From: Bacillota bacterium
GTDB lineage: Bacteria; Bacillota; UBA994
Length of the DNA: 64,000 nt
Direction: 5' to 3'
Assembly: GCA_018333655.1 (NCBI GenBank)
Contig: JAGXTJ010000055.1
Span: 39,659-103,658, forward strand
Shown here: piece after piece, positions 52,054-62,095 of the stretch
Layout of the letters: every line of letters starts with the position of its first letter
How positions within the stretch are numbered: position 1 is the stretch's first letter
Position numbers and translations under genes: made by a program
The notes under the pieces: model-generated
What the model saw: only the letters and a program-made list of their open reading frames with translations
Databases searched by the model: none
What the model was told of the DNA's origin: nothing

Positions 52054-54501
52054 ATGTTTGGATTTCGCAAAGGGGCACAGAGTCCCGCCGCACACAGCGC
52101 TACAGCCAGTAGGGTCACCGCAAGCCGCAGTGTGGGCCTTCTAAAACGCAATCAGCGTTGTATCTCTAACAAAATAGTAAAGAACATGGCGGGCATTGTA
52201 GACGTTACAGATAATCTGCTCGAGATGACGGATACCATTGGTAATTATACGCAAATCCAAATGTCCTCAATTGGCAAAGTTGTCGACGAGATAACCAGTT
52301 ACTCGGCTTACACGGAAGAAGTTTTAGCCAACACCGAAAGCTCCATGCAGCTTTCGCGCCAGACCATGGGCGTAGTGGATGAAGGCCACAAAACGGTGGA
52401 TAAATCTCTCCAAGCCATGCGCGACATTGAGTTTGCGGTGGCCGAGGCGCGAGAAGTCGCTGCTGTGCTTGCTGATAGAGCGGCCGCCATCAATAGTATG
52501 CTTGAGGTAATCAAAGACATCGCCGACACTACCCGCCTGCTCTCTCTTAATGCCGCCATTGAGGCGGCACGTGCGGGTGATGCTGGGCGTGGCTTTGCCG
52601 TCGTGGCCAAAGAAGTCAAGCGCCTCTCTGAGCGGAGCGTTGACTCAGTGAACGACATCTACAAGACCATTCAACAGATCACGCAGAGCGTCGACAAGAC
52701 ACAGAAGGCCCTCTCTGTCATATTGGACAGAGTGGGCATGGGGACCTCAGCCGCTACCGACACCACCAAGGCCTTTCAGGCCGTGCTGGAATCCGTGCAG
52801 AGCAGCAATAGGGCTTTTGCCGAAATTAGCGGGGCTGTGTCCACGCAGACGGCCAGCCTAGAGAAAATCGTTACTTCTACCGAAGAAATGAGTCACACCT
52901 TTGACAAGCTCATGGCGATAGTGGAGACCACTTCTGTTTACGCCCATTTCACTAAAAACACCGTGGTGGCCATGGAAAATACTTCGTCTGAGCTAGTTGA
53001 TATCTCCACTAAGCTCATGGCCGAAGTCAACCAAGCGGAAGCGAATAGCTCGCTGACCATTAACCTGCCCTACGCGCCCTCGACTTTTGACCCCCACCTA
53101 ACTTCTGAGTTTTACGGGGCACAGCTCCTGTCTAATGTTCATCTTGGCCTGCTAGGAAGCGACTCACAGGAGCGCATCACCCCTGGACTGGCCAGCAAGT
53201 GGCATTTTGAGCAAGAGAAACTGACCTGGACTTTTTACCTGCGCAAAGGCGCTAAGTTTACTAATGGCAGAGAGATAACGGCTGAGGACGTCAAGTTTTC
53301 GCTCGAACGCTTAGCGGACCCTAAGCTTGACTCCCCCGTAGGCTGGGCGCTAGACTGCGTTCTCGGCGTACAAGAGTTTAGAAAAGGCCAGGCTCGCGAT
53401 GTTTCCGGCATAAAAATCATAGACCGCTACACGGTGGCCATTAAGCTACATACGCCTTATGGTGGCTTTTTAACAGACCTCGGGCAATTCTTTGCCGGGG
53501 TTGTCGCCAAAGAGGAGCTCGCTCAAGGTAAAATCGTGGGCTGCGGGCCCTACAAGATTGTCGAACAGTCTAATGAACGTTGTGTACTTGAGGCCTTTGC
53601 CGATTATAGCAAGGGCGAGCCATTTATTAAGCAGCTTATCTTTAAGTACGGAGACAAGGGCCTAGCTGAGGGCTTTAAACGCGGCGATTATGATCTCTTG
53701 TGGCACGAAACTGCCACCGTGCCGAACGAACTAAAAGGGCAACCGAGAACCGTGTCCATCACTGAAAGCATCATGGGCTACTACTACATTGGTTTCAATC
53801 TAAAATCAGATCACCCCCTGGTACAAAACAAAGAATGTCGCCGCGCGCTCTCCATGGCCATAAACAAGGAACGCATGGTGACCACCCTACTAGGTGGCAT
53901 GGCCTCTGTGGCTAAGGGCCCCATACCGCCTAACCTCATTCCCAACCATGGCCTTAGCGGGCTTGACTACAACCCCAAACTTGCACGCGAAATAATAGAG
54001 CGCCATGGCATCCGCAATCTTAAGCTACGCATGCTGATGCGCTCTGACGCTAGCGGCGCTATCTTCAACCCCATCGCCGAATACTTCATGGAAGACCTGC
54101 GGGCCATTGGCATTGACTTTACTACGGAGTCTGTCACTCGCCCCGAGTACAGCAAGACAGAAACGCTGCAAAAAACGGATGTTTTCCTGCTGCGCTGGGT
54201 AGCAGATACACCCGACCCCGACAACCTCGTCACCCCCTTCTTTCATTCTAAGAACTCGCTCAACTACTTCAGCTACCACAACTCTGAAGTTGACCGCAAG
54301 CTAGACTTAGTCAAAGGCACTATTAACCCCAAGCGGCGCTTTGAAATATTTGGCGAAGTACAACAGCTGGTGTACAACGATGTCCCCGCTATCTTCCTCT
54401 ACCATCAATCGATTGGGGCTACCTTTGGCGACAAGCTGAAAAACGTGGCCATAAGCCCTAAGGGTATCTTGAAGTGCGAAGACATCTTGCTCATCGACTA
54501 G
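52054..54501 (+). CDS. Chemoreceptor signalling domain fused to a family 5 solute-binding domain
   Basis: About 815 aa. Residues about 40-325 are an MCP cytoplasmic signalling coiled coil with the hairpin tip [14 protein letters not shown] and G-R-G-F-A-V-V-A. Residues about 332-815 are a full-length SBP_bac_5 domain as in DppA/OppA ([25 protein letters not shown]). From ATG at 52054 (GGAGG 9 nt upstream) there is no signal peptide, TM or HAMP. A GTG at 51967 would add a short hydrophobic stretch, but has no ribosome site. SBP_bac_5 is normally outside the cell; here both domains should be cytoplasmic. It would detect an intracellular peptide-like ligand and talk to CheW/CheA. Confidence 0.85.
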   Translation: MFGFRKGAQSPAAHSATASRVTASRSVGLLKRNQRCISNKIVKNMAGIVDVTDNLLEMTDTIGNYTQIQMSSIGKVVDEITSYSAYTEEVLANTESSMQLSRQTMGVVDEGHKTVDKSLQAMRDIEFAVAEAREVAAVLADRAAAINSMLEVIKDIADTTRLLSLNAAIEAARAGDAGRGFAVVAKEVKRLSERSVDSVNDIYKTIQQITQSVDKTQKALSVILDRVGMGTSAATDTTKAFQAVLESVQSSNRAFAEISGAVSTQTASLEKIVTSTEEMSHTFDKLMAIVETTSVYAHFTKNTVVAMENTSSELVDISTKLMAEVNQAEANSSLTINLPYAPSTFDPHLTSEFYGAQLLSNVHLGLLGSDSQERITPGLASKWHFEQEKLTWTFYLRKGAKFTNGREITAEDVKFSLERLADPKLDSPVGWALDCVLGVQEFRKGQARDVSGIKIIDRYTVAIKLHTPYGGFLTDLGQFFAGVVAKEELAQGKIVGCGPYKIVEQSNERCVLEAFADYSKGEPFIKQLIFKYGDKGLAEGFKRGDYDLLWHETATVPNELKGQPRTVSITESIMGYYYIGFNLKSDHPLVQNKECRRALSMAINKERMVTTLLGGMASVAKGPIPPNLIPNHGLSGLDYNPKLAREIIERHGIRNLKLRMLMRSDASGAIFNPIAEYFMEDLRAIGIDFTTESVTRPEYSKTETLQKTDVFLLRWVADTPDPDNLVTPFFHSKNSLNYFSYHNSEVDRKLDLVKGTINPKRRFEIFGEVQQLVYNDVPAIFLYHQSIGATFGDKLKNVAISPKGILKCEDILLID

Positions 54502-54528
54502 CAGAACTGAATTGCATCTAGTGAAATA

Positions 54529-54559
54529 CAAGGGGACGGCCAATATGGCTGTCCCCTTT
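54529..54559 (+). terminator. Terminator / GGGGAC inverted repeat after the receptor fusion
   Basis: CAAGGGGAC and GTCCCCTTTG with inner GGCC/GGCT bases form a hairpin of about 12 bp followed by TTTG. It can act as a terminator, and its arms resemble the other GGGGAC elements. Confidence 0.7.
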
Positions 54560-54565
54560 GTCATG

Positions 54566-55387
54566 CTACTGCCGAACAATATTGAGATCTAAATTGTTGT
54601 TAACAAACCCGAGTACGACGAGAGAAAACTCCCGCGGTTTTTCATACATGGAGGCATGTCCACAGGCGGGGATGGTGACATGCAGCGCCCGTGGCAGGCG
54701 GGAAAGCATTTCCGCTTGCATCTCTATAGGCGTAACTTCATCGTATTCGGCTGAAATGAGCAGGGTATCTACTACTACTTCAGGCAGACTACTAACCAAG
54801 TTTACGTTTTCGGCACTAGCCAGTAGCCGTAAAGTAGCCTGCGCCACAGCCGGAGAGAAATTCTGGGCAAAACCCAGCTCACGCCTCCGTAGCCAGGCTA
54901 GCTGCTGATTATAAAATGGGCGCGAATAGATGCGCGGCATCGCCGCCCGAAAGAATGCCGCCACACCGCCTGCGTCTAGCGCCTGCGCCCACCCAGCCCC
55001 CACATCGCTAAGCCACGCATCTACGCGGGCCGTGGTGTTGGCCAGCACCAGCTTTGTTACCCGCTGGCTATGTGTCAGCGCCAGGCGCAGTGCCACTTGC
55101 CCGCCATAAGAGATGCCTACTACATGTGCACTAGCTAGCCCGAGGTGATCTAGGAGCGATAGCGCCACCTCAGCCTGCAACTCTTGCCCATAGGCCTGTT
55201 TCATTCTGCTTGATTTACCCTGGTCAAGAAAATCTAGGAGCAACAAGCGATTGTGCCGCGCAAAAACGGGTATAAAGGGCTCCCAACTAGCTGTGCTCAT
55301 AAAAACCCCATTGAGTATGAGTAAAGGGCTGCCTTCGCCGTGGTCCTCATAGAAGACTTGTTGGCCCGCAAAAAGGAAGTATGGCAC
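54566..55387 (-). CDS. Alpha/beta-fold hydrolase
   Basis: 273 aa. Nucleophile elbow G-I-S-Y-G-G (about residues 92-97), oxyanion-side N-G-V-F-M-S in place of H-G, and the acid and base in E-Y-D-E and C-G-H-A-S near the end. It is the last gene of the liv/KAS III operon, 5 nt after the CoA-transferase. GTG at 55387 follows AGGAGG. A carboxylic ester or C-C bond (meta-cleavage style) substrate is possible; the true substrate is unknown. Confidence 0.85.
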   Translation of the reverse strand: MPYFLFAGQQVFYEDHGEGSPLLILNGVFMSTASWEPFIPVFARHNRLLLLDFLDQGKSSRMKQAYGQELQAEVALSLLDHLGLASAHVVGISYGGQVALRLALTHSQRVTKLVLANTTARVDAWLSDVGAGWAQALDAGGVAAFFRAAMPRIYSRPFYNQQLAWLRRRELGFAQNFSPAVAQATLRLLASAENVNLVSSLPEVVVDTLLISAEYDEVTPIEMQAEMLSRLPRALHVTIPACGHASMYEKPREFSLVVLGFVNNNLDLNIVRQ

Positions 55388-55392
55388 GACAA

Positions 55393-56712
55393 TTACCTCC
55401 TAGCTAGATATCCCAAGCTCTTGGCCTCACTCACCAGCCGTTCACGAAAATTTGGGTGGGCTATGGCAATTAGCCGCCGCACCCGCTCACGCACATCAGT
55501 CCCGCGCAGAGCCGCGATGCCGTATTCGGTAACGACATAATCGACGTCATTGCGCGAGAGCGAGACTATGGCCCCGGGCTTTAGAGTCGACACTATCTTT
55601 GATATCTCTTCGCTCTCCCCCGTTTGTTTGTTGTTTACTTGTGCGGTCGAATAGAGGGCAATAAATGACCGCCCGTTTTTGGCGCGCTGGGCTCCTACGG
55701 CCGTATCTGTTTGTCCGCCTGTGCCACTGTACTGCACAGGCCCGATCGATTCGGAGCAGCACTGTCCCGTAAGGTCGACCTCTAGCGTGGTGTTGATGGA
55801 GACCTGATTATCGTTCAGACCGATTACTGCTGGGTCATTAACATAGCCACCATCTAAAACGATAACAGAAGGGTTATCATCAACAAAGTCATATAGCTCC
55901 CTTGTGCCGAGGGCAAAGCAGCAAACCGACTTGCCAGGATGGAGAGTTTTGCGTTTATTGGTGACCACCCCGGCCTTAATAAGCCTCATTAACCCTGTGG
56001 TCAGCATTTCAGTATGAATGCCCAGATGTTTCTTTGCTAGCAGCGAGGCAGCCACGGCATTGGGTATGCCCCCAATGCCCAGTTGCAAACAATCGCCGTC
56101 GTTGACCATGGCCGCAATATACTGCCCTATCGCTAAATCTTTGTCACTAGGAGGCGTTTCTGGCAGTTCCGGAATGTCGTAATCAACCTCGATGAAGTAA
56201 TCAACGTCATCTACATGCACCTCGCAGTCGCCAAAAGTGCGGGGCAGCTTGGGGTTGACCTCGATAATGACAAGATCGGCTGCGGCGAGCATGGCCTTTT
56301 CGTAGACATTGCTCAAGGAGAGAGAAATGTACCCGTGTTTATCGGGCCTAGTGCCCGTGCCTACAAATATTTGCGGGCCTACGTGTGCCAGGCGCTTGCT
56401 GCTGGCCAAATGGAGGTGATTGGGTATAAATGATATATGGCCGTGCGCATGCATCTTACGCATCGCCCCTGTAAAGAACCAGCCCGCCATACGAAAGGTG
56501 TCTGTGTAGGCAGGGTTCATAAAATACTCGGCACTTAGCATCGGCAGGCAAGTCGTCACATTGACCTGGCTGACCCGCGAGGCAATGGTGTGCAACTCGG
56601 CCAAAAAGGCCCTGGCCTCTGCCGCAGCTAGGCCCGTCACAATTACATCGCCTGATTTAACTAAGCCTAATGCCTGCGAAACGGTAACCACTTTAGAGGA
56701 ATAACTATACAT
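55393..56712 (-). CDS. Acetyl-CoA hydrolase/CoA-transferase family protein
   Basis: 439 aa. Resembles 4-hydroxybutyrate CoA-transferase: L-G-I-G-G-I-P-N-A-V, catalytic Glu in H-T-E-M-L-T, V-T-E-Y-G-I-A-A-L-R-G and the R-x-L-I-x-I-A-H-P end. It moves CoA from acetyl-CoA to a carboxylic acid. It lies between two alpha/beta hydrolase genes in the operon with the liv transporter, so its acid is probably the imported substrate. ATG at 56712 follows AAGGAGGAGG. Confidence 0.9.
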   Translation of the reverse strand: MYSYSSKVVTVSQALGLVKSGDVIVTGLAAAEARAFLAELHTIASRVSQVNVTTCLPMLSAEYFMNPAYTDTFRMAGWFFTGAMRKMHAHGHISFIPNHLHLASSKRLAHVGPQIFVGTGTRPDKHGYISLSLSNVYEKAMLAAADLVIIEVNPKLPRTFGDCEVHVDDVDYFIEVDYDIPELPETPPSDKDLAIGQYIAAMVNDGDCLQLGIGGIPNAVAASLLAKKHLGIHTEMLTTGLMRLIKAGVVTNKRKTLHPGKSVCCFALGTRELYDFVDDNPSVIVLDGGYVNDPAVIGLNDNQVSINTTLEVDLTGQCCSESIGPVQYSGTGGQTDTAVGAQRAKNGRSFIALYSTAQVNNKQTGESEEISKIVSTLKPGAIVSLSRNDVDYVVTEYGIAALRGTDVRERVRRLIAIAHPNFRERLVSEAKSLGYLARR

Positions 56713-56733
56713 GTGAGGCCCTCCTCCTTTTCT

Positions 56734-57633
56734 CTAACCCAAGAAGGTCTGCATGGCTTGCAGTAGCGCAGGTAGATTGTCCGTCAGTGGTGAGTGTCCG
56801 CATTCGGGTATGATCAGCAGGGTAGCCAACTGCCCCAGCAAGGACGCTGTCGCCATGCTTTCTGCCGCCGGCACCACTAAGTCATTCTCCCCATGCAAGA
56901 GCAGTACGGGGGATATAATTTGCCGCAGGCGATTGCTACCCATACAGACTCCATTATCTTGGTCGGTCATGTTGAAAGTGACCAAAGCATAATCTATGTC
57001 CACTAGGTTCCGTTGCTTCAGCATGCCATCTAGGTAGCGCTCATATCTCTCGTAGCTCGGTTTATTTCTCGTGTAAATGAGTGAATCCCAAACAAAACGC
57101 AAGAAGGCCCTATTTTCTGCCGCATAGGCCTGCAAAATTGGTAAGACCTGTACTGCGTCATTGGCTATTTCAGCTCTAGTTTTCAATTGTTCGCTTAAAA
57201 TGGCCTGCCCGAAAGCATCCTTGCGATACATGGGGTAGCCCTTTACGCCCACCGAATCGATCAGGACAACCTTTTCGACTGCCTGTGGGTAGGCAGCAGC
57301 CAATTCAAGCGCTACACCGCCCCCAGTTGACCAACCGACAACTGCATAGGCGTCTAGCCCTAGTAGCCGCGCCGCCTCCGCGATGTCTGTTGCTAAATCC
57401 TGCAAGGAAGTTATCGCTCTGTGGTAGGTGGAGTCGCCAAAACCTCTTAAATCGAAGGCATACAGCTTGTAGTCGTCGGCAAGACTTTCGAGGAGCAGGT
57501 CAAAATGTAGCGACGAGCTCATATTGCCATGTAGTAGCACGACAGCTTTGCGACCCTGTCCTGCCGTGCGGTATGTCAGTACCTCTCCGTTTGCCAGCGC
57601 AATGTGACCGACAGCATCATTGTTCATCTTCAC
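56734..57633 (-). CDS. Alpha/beta-fold hydrolase
   Basis: 299 aa. Oxyanion H-G-N-M-S-S (about residues 35-40), nucleophile G-W-S-T-G-G, and the later G-H-S-P base. It has the layout of esterase/lipase-like and C-C hydrolases. GTG at 57633 overlaps the KAS III stop by 4 nt (ATG six nt later is possible). Second hydrolase of the operon; substrate unknown. Confidence 0.85.
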   Translation of the reverse strand: MKMNNDAVGHIALANGEVLTYRTAGQGRKAVVLLHGNMSSSLHFDLLLESLADDYKLYAFDLRGFGDSTYHRAITSLQDLATDIAEAARLLGLDAYAVVGWSTGGGVALELAAAYPQAVEKVVLIDSVGVKGYPMYRKDAFGQAILSEQLKTRAEIANDAVQVLPILQAYAAENRAFLRFVWDSLIYTRNKPSYERYERYLDGMLKQRNLVDIDYALVTFNMTDQDNGVCMGSNRLRQIISPVLLLHGENDLVVPAAESMATASLLGQLATLLIIPECGHSPLTDNLPALLQAMQTFLG

Positions 57634-58652
57634 TGCTCACCCCAGCGCACAATAGCCGCGCCCCAAGTAAAACCCGTGCCCGCGCCAAGCAGGGCCACTA
57701 TGTTGCCGCTTCGTAAAGCCCCTACTTTCTCGGCTTCCATTAAGCCAAGGACAAGGTCAGAGGCCTGCACATGCCCATAGTCCGAGAGATAGTAGCTCTG
57801 CGATGGAGAAAGACCAAGGCGCTGCAGAATCTGTTGGTGCACTGAAGGTTTAACATGAATTGGTACTAGAAAATCAAGGTCGGAGAGCCGCAGGCCGGCG
57901 CTAGCAAGCGCCCCCAGAACTACACCTTCGAAATTGTCTATGCTGACAGGGTCGAGATACTCTTTCATCTCCGCCCCCTCGACCAAGTCAATTTTGTAGT
58001 CGTCGGCAGCGGCACAGCCATAGTAGGACGGCTCTACAGAGCCCCCCGCCTGGATCTTGATATGACGATGAAACCTGCCGTCCGTTAGATGCTTCTCGGC
58101 CAGCAAAACATTCTTGCGCAAACCCTTTTGTAGCAAGGCTGCCCCTGCCCCATCGCCAAAATCGTACATAAACCGCACTCTCGGATTCCCATAATCAATG
58201 AGATGCGATTCTTTACTGCCCCCTACGAGTAGCACATGGTTAATCGCACTGTCGGTCAACATCATGGCTTTAGCGACCTTTAGTGCCATCGTAAAACTAG
58301 TACAGAGGGACATGATCTCTGTGGCGAAGGCATTTCTGGCCCCGAGCTCTGCTTGAATCTTGGCCGCACAGGACCAGACTGGGTAATCTTTATAGGCACT
58401 GCCAAAATAGATGATGGCGTCAAGCTGCAGGGGGTCAAAGCCTGCTAAAGCACGTCGAGCGGCCTCTATGGCCATGTCGGACACATGCTCATGCACTCCG
58501 GCGATGTGCTTTTTGTGGACCCCTAGCTTTTGTTCAACTGTAGAGACGGAAAGTCCGCTCTTTGCGGCTATATCGGCGCTCGTCTCAATTGCGGTGGGCA
58601 AGTAAAAGCCCAAGCTGGCGATGCCGACATGGTTTGTCCCTTCGATACTCAA
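57630..58652 (-). CDS. KAS III-like (3-oxoacyl-ACP synthase III / thiolase fold) enzyme
   Basis: About 340 aa from TTG at 58652 (AGGAGGGG 7 nt upstream). Nucleophile Cys117 in M-S-L-C-T-S-F; His266 in V-P-I-H; the third catalytic position reads Y-G-H-V-Q-A-S-D where KAS III normally has Asn (G-N-T). The H may substitute; a non-standard acyl-transfer or thioester hydrolysis is possible. It is in the liv operon, just after the permease genes, and the hydrolase gene overlaps its stop. It lies outside any fatty acid cluster. Confidence 0.87.
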   Translation of the reverse strand: MSIEGTNHVGIASLGFYLPTAIETSADIAAKSGLSVSTVEQKLGVHKKHIAGVHEHVSDMAIEAARRALAGFDPLQLDAIIYFGSAYKDYPVWSCAAKIQAELGARNAFATEIMSLCTSFTMALKVAKAMMLTDSAINHVLLVGGSKESHLIDYGNPRVRFMYDFGDGAGAALLQKGLRKNVLLAEKHLTDGRFHRHIKIQAGGSVEPSYYGCAAADDYKIDLVEGAEMKEYLDPVSIDNFEGVVLGALASAGLRLSDLDFLVPIHVKPSVHQQILQRLGLSPSQSYYLSDYGHVQASDLVLGLMEAEKVGALRSGNIVALLGAGTGFTWGAAIVRWGEQ

Positions 58653-58684
58653 AGCAGTTCCCCTCCTGATGATTCCATCAATTA

Positions 58685-59704
58685 TCAATTCCGGCCAGCC
58701 CGCCGTGCCCAGGTGTCCCGCAAACGAAAGTAGAGACCGACTATGCCTGTAGGCATGAAGAGCACTACAAACACATATATGGCGCCAAAGAAGAGCAACC
58801 AACGCTCAAAAATGGGGTGTAGCGCACGCAAACCTAGGAGGTAGAATTGTGCTAGTTGCACAAAGGCGGTGCCAACGATGGCCCCGTAAAGAGTCCCCGT
58901 ACCACCCACAATAGTCACCAAAAGGGCATTGAGTGTCTGCTGCACGGTCAATAAATCGGTATTAGCAAAACGACTAGAGAGGGCAAACATCACCCCCGAG
59001 AGGCCGCAGGCGATGCCGGCAACCTGTAGCGCCACCAACTTGTATGCTGCGGTGTTGTACCCAAGGAAGATAGCGCGCTGTTCGTTTTCGCGAATAGCCA
59101 TCAACACCCGGCCCGTCGGTGACAAGATAAATTGCCGTAGCAGTAGCATCATGACCACCATAAACACCAGGGCATAGTAGTAGAAGGTCACGCGGTCGCG
59201 CAGAAAAATAGGAATAGGAAATGTAAGGCCGTCCGCCCCATGGGTAACGCTGCGCCATGTTTCTGCTAGGTGTCTCACTATCTCTCCTAAGGCCAGTGTT
59301 ATCATGGCGCAAGCAACTACACTGCCGCCGCGAAAAGCTATTTTTCCCATCAGGAAGGCTGCGGCCATGGAGTATAGTACGGCCCCCACAAAGGCTAGGA
59401 GCAGCATGGCTGGGCTGACACCGAAATTGGCAAAGACAATGCCCGCGATATAGGTGCCCCCGCCAAAAAACAGAGCATGCCCCAAATTGATGATGCCCGA
59501 ATAACCTCGCAAGAGGTCGTAACTCATGCCAAATACGGACAAAACAAATATTCGCGTCAACAGAGTGACAATGACTAGGCCCACAAGCTGTGGCATGACG
59601 AGAAGCACTGCTGCCAACAGAGTGAGCGCTAGCGGTAGTAATAAATCAAGTTTACCTGAAGCCAACGCCTTGTAATTAGGGAGCTTAAACAGCGGACTGT
59701 TCAT
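58685..59704 (-). CDS. livM: Branched-chain-type ABC permease, LivM family
   Basis: 339 aa, about nine to ten membrane segments. G-Y-S-G-I-I-N-L-G-H-A-L-F-F-G-G-G near residue 70 is the LivM motif. ATG at 59704 overlaps the livH stop by 4 nt (ATGA). Second channel subunit of the transporter. Substrate may be a carboxylate or amide, not necessarily an amino acid. Confidence 0.92.
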   Translation of the reverse strand: MNSPLFKLPNYKALASGKLDLLLPLALTLLAAVLLVMPQLVGLVIVTLLTRIFVLSVFGMSYDLLRGYSGIINLGHALFFGGGTYIAGIVFANFGVSPAMLLLAFVGAVLYSMAAAFLMGKIAFRGGSVVACAMITLALGEIVRHLAETWRSVTHGADGLTFPIPIFLRDRVTFYYYALVFMVVMMLLLRQFILSPTGRVLMAIRENEQRAIFLGYNTAAYKLVALQVAGIACGLSGVMFALSSRFANTDLLTVQQTLNALLVTIVGGTGTLYGAIVGTAFVQLAQFYLLGLRALHPIFERWLLFFGAIYVFVVLFMPTGIVGLYFRLRDTWARRAGRN

Positions 59705-60570
59705 CGCGACTTGCCCTCCCAACCAAAGAGCCCTGTCGGCTTAAATACCAAAACTAACGCCATCAGTAGCACATTTACCACAACGGCCGCCGGAGGGAAA
59801 AACCAAGCCACTAGAGCCCCCGTAAGCCCTATGAACAGGCTCCCCATCGCTGTGCCCACGAAACTGCCCATGCCACCGATAACAACTACGATAAAGGCCA
59901 GCACTTGATTATCCATACCCATGCCAGACCAAACACTTCCTACCAGAGGCACATAGAGTGCACCACCTAGGGCTGCGAGAGCTGCCCCACCGGCGAAAAC
60001 AAAAGAGAAATATTTGGCGATGTCAATTCCTAGGGCGCGCACCATTTCTGGTGATTGCACCCCGGCCCGCATCACCATACCAATGCGCGTGCGGTTGATG
60101 AGCAGGTGGATCCCTACGGCCACCGCCAAGCCGACGCCAATAAGAAAAAGACGATATTCAACTATCCGTATACCGAGAATAACCACCATCCCATCAAGCA
60201 GGGACGGCCTCAGTGCCGGTAAAGCGGTAGCGCCCCACAAGAGGCGCGCGAGATCTGTGAACACAATCATAAGCCCGAGAGTAATGAGAATCTGTGCCGT
60301 CACCCGTCCATATACTGGCCGGATAAAGAGCCTTTCAAATATAAGACCCATCAGCCCTCCAACGGCCACCGCGGCGAGCAGTCCCAACCAAAAACTGCCC
60401 GTTTGCGCAAACACCCACACGCTCGTGTAACCACCCCACAGAAACATGGTCCCGTGGGCAAAATTTAGGATCCCCATCATCCCTAAAATAATTGAGAGAC
60501 CCGCCGCCATCAGAAAAATGAGGGCGGAATCAGCCAGGCCATTAATGAGCAAGATGAAAAAAGTGTCCAT
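59701..60570 (-). CDS. livH: Branched-chain-type ABC permease, LivH family
   Basis: 289 aa, with eight or so membrane segments; G-I-L-N-F-A-H-G-T-M-F-L-W-G-G-Y (about residues 33-48) is the LivH signature and G-G-M-G-S-F-V-G-T the later one. Overlaps livM by 4 nt and follows livF by 30 nt. Confidence 0.93.
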   Translation of the reverse strand: MDTFFILLINGLADSALIFLMAAGLSIILGMMGILNFAHGTMFLWGGYTSVWVFAQTGSFWLGLLAAVAVGGLMGLIFERLFIRPVYGRVTAQILITLGLMIVFTDLARLLWGATALPALRPSLLDGMVVILGIRIVEYRLFLIGVGLAVAVGIHLLINRTRIGMVMRAGVQSPEMVRALGIDIAKYFSFVFAGGAALAALGGALYVPLVGSVWSGMGMDNQVLAFIVVVIGGMGSFVGTAMGSLFIGLTGALVAWFFPPAAVVVNVLLMALVLVFKPTGLFGWEGKSR

Positions 60571-60600
60571 CGCTCTACCTCTCCCCCACGAAGGTCGTCG

Positions 60601-61314
60601 TTACGCTCCGACGCTCAAATACTTGTTCTGCATCTCCTCATCTAACTCTAACTCGCGAACGATACCACTTTTCACCGATTTGCCGCTATCTAGTATGTAG
60701 TAGCGATCCCCTACGGCACAGGCTAGGGCAAAATTCTGCTCGACGAGGATGAGCGTGCTGCGCTTTTTTACTTCTATAAGAGCCTCCGCTACTCTATCGA
60801 CGATGATGGGCGCCAAGCCCTTGCTGGGCTCATCAATGAGTATAATCTTGTTATCATTGATGAGCGTTCTGGCGATTGCTAACATTTGTCTTTGACCACC
60901 ACTCAAGTTAGCGGCAAAGCGGCGATAAGCGACCTTGAGATCCGGAAACAGATCTAATGCATAGGCCAGGCGACCCCTAGTTTCACTATCTCGTACATGC
61001 ATGGCCAGCTGCAGGTTTTCTTCCACTGTCAACATATTAAAAACAACACAGTCCTCAGGCACATAGCCAAGACCATAGCGTGCAATGCGGTGCGTTGGCA
61101 GACCCGCCAGCGACGTTCCGCCCAGTTCAATCTTGCCCCCCTTTAGTGGCAATAGACCCATAATGGTGCGCAAGGTGGTTGTCTTGCCTGCCCCATTGCG
61201 CCCAAGTATCACCACTGCCTCACCCGCATATACCGCCAGTGAAACGCCCTGCACGATATGAAAAGGCCCTATAAAAGATGATACTTCCTCTAGGTTAAGC
61301 ACCGGCCTCAACAT
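60601..61314 (-). CDS. livF: Branched-chain-type ABC ATPase, LivF family
   Basis: 237 aa. Walker A G-R-N-G-A-G-K-T-T, Y-V-P-E-D, signature L-S-G-G-Q-R-Q-M, and Walker B I-I-L-I-D-E-P-S-K-G-L-A-P typical of LivF. ATG at 61314 follows AGGAGGGGGG and overlaps livG by 20 nt. Confidence 0.94.
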   Translation of the reverse strand: MLRPVLNLEEVSSFIGPFHIVQGVSLAVYAGEAVVILGRNGAGKTTTLRTIMGLLPLKGGKIELGGTSLAGLPTHRIARYGLGYVPEDCVVFNMLTVEENLQLAMHVRDSETRGRLAYALDLFPDLKVAYRRFAANLSGGQRQMLAIARTLINDNKIILIDEPSKGLAPIIVDRVAEALIEVKKRSTLILVEQNFALACAVGDRYYILDSGKSVKSGIVRELELDEEMQNKYLSVGA

Positions 61315-62068
61315 ACTTCCCCCCTCCTAGGTAAGAGGCGCGTACAGCAGCGTCTTGCGCTACCTGCTCCGGCTTACCGCTGGCAATGATAGACCCACTG
61401 GCCAGCACGATCACGCGGTCAGAAAGACTGCTCACCAGTTCCATTTTGTGCTCTATCAGTACCGTGGTCATGCCCTCCTTGCGTTTGATATTGGACAAAA
61501 GCTCGTACATGGCCGGCACATCCTCGAGCGCCATACCCGCAGTTGGCTCGTCAAGCAACAACACCTCTGGCTCTAGTGCCATGACCATCGCCAGCTCGAG
61601 TTTTCGCTGCTCGCTATGTGTCAAGTGGGCCGCCAAGTGCGCCCTTTTTTCCATGAGGCGCACATCAGCCAGCATGCGTTCGAGTGCATCATTAACGACC
61701 GCATAACTGTGAAAAGGCCTAAACAACTTGATTCCCACGCGAAAACGCGACTGTATCGCCAAGCGAATATTCTCCTGCACAGTCAGTGCCGGAAAGAGAT
61801 TTGTCAATTGAAACGACCTGCCCAAGCCCATGCGAACACGTGCCACAGGCGATAGATGAGAAATATCGATGCCCTTAAGGAAAATCTGCCCACTACTCGG
61901 TCGCAGCAAGCCGCTAATCAGATTAAAGAGGGAGGTTTTGCCTGCCCCGTTCGGACCAATGACGGTGGTGAATTCTCCCTGCAGAATCTCTAGGCTGACT
62001 TTGTCAACCGCCTTATGACCCCCAAAAGCAAGTGTCAGATCTTTTGTCCACAGTACCGGGTTTGACAC
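61295..62068 (-). CDS. livG: Branched-chain-type ABC ATPase, LivG family
   Basis: 257 aa. Walker A G-P-N-G-A-G-K-T-S, the LivG-type R-S-F-Q-L-T-N-L-F, and Walker B L-L-L-D-E-P-T-A-G. The signature is degenerate: L-T-H-S-E-Q-R-K replaces L-S-x-G-x-Q. It follows livK by 27 nt. Confidence 0.93.
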   Translation of the reverse strand: MSNPVLWTKDLTLAFGGHKAVDKVSLEILQGEFTTVIGPNGAGKTSLFNLISGLLRPSSGQIFLKGIDISHLSPVARVRMGLGRSFQLTNLFPALTVQENIRLAIQSRFRVGIKLFRPFHSYAVVNDALERMLADVRLMEKRAHLAAHLTHSEQRKLELAMVMALEPEVLLLDEPTAGMALEDVPAMYELLSNIKRKEGMTTVLIEHKMELVSSLSDRVIVLASGSIIASGKPEQVAQDAAVRASYLGGGKYVEAGA

Positions 62069-62095
62069 GGCAACTCCTCCCTCTTGACAGTTATG

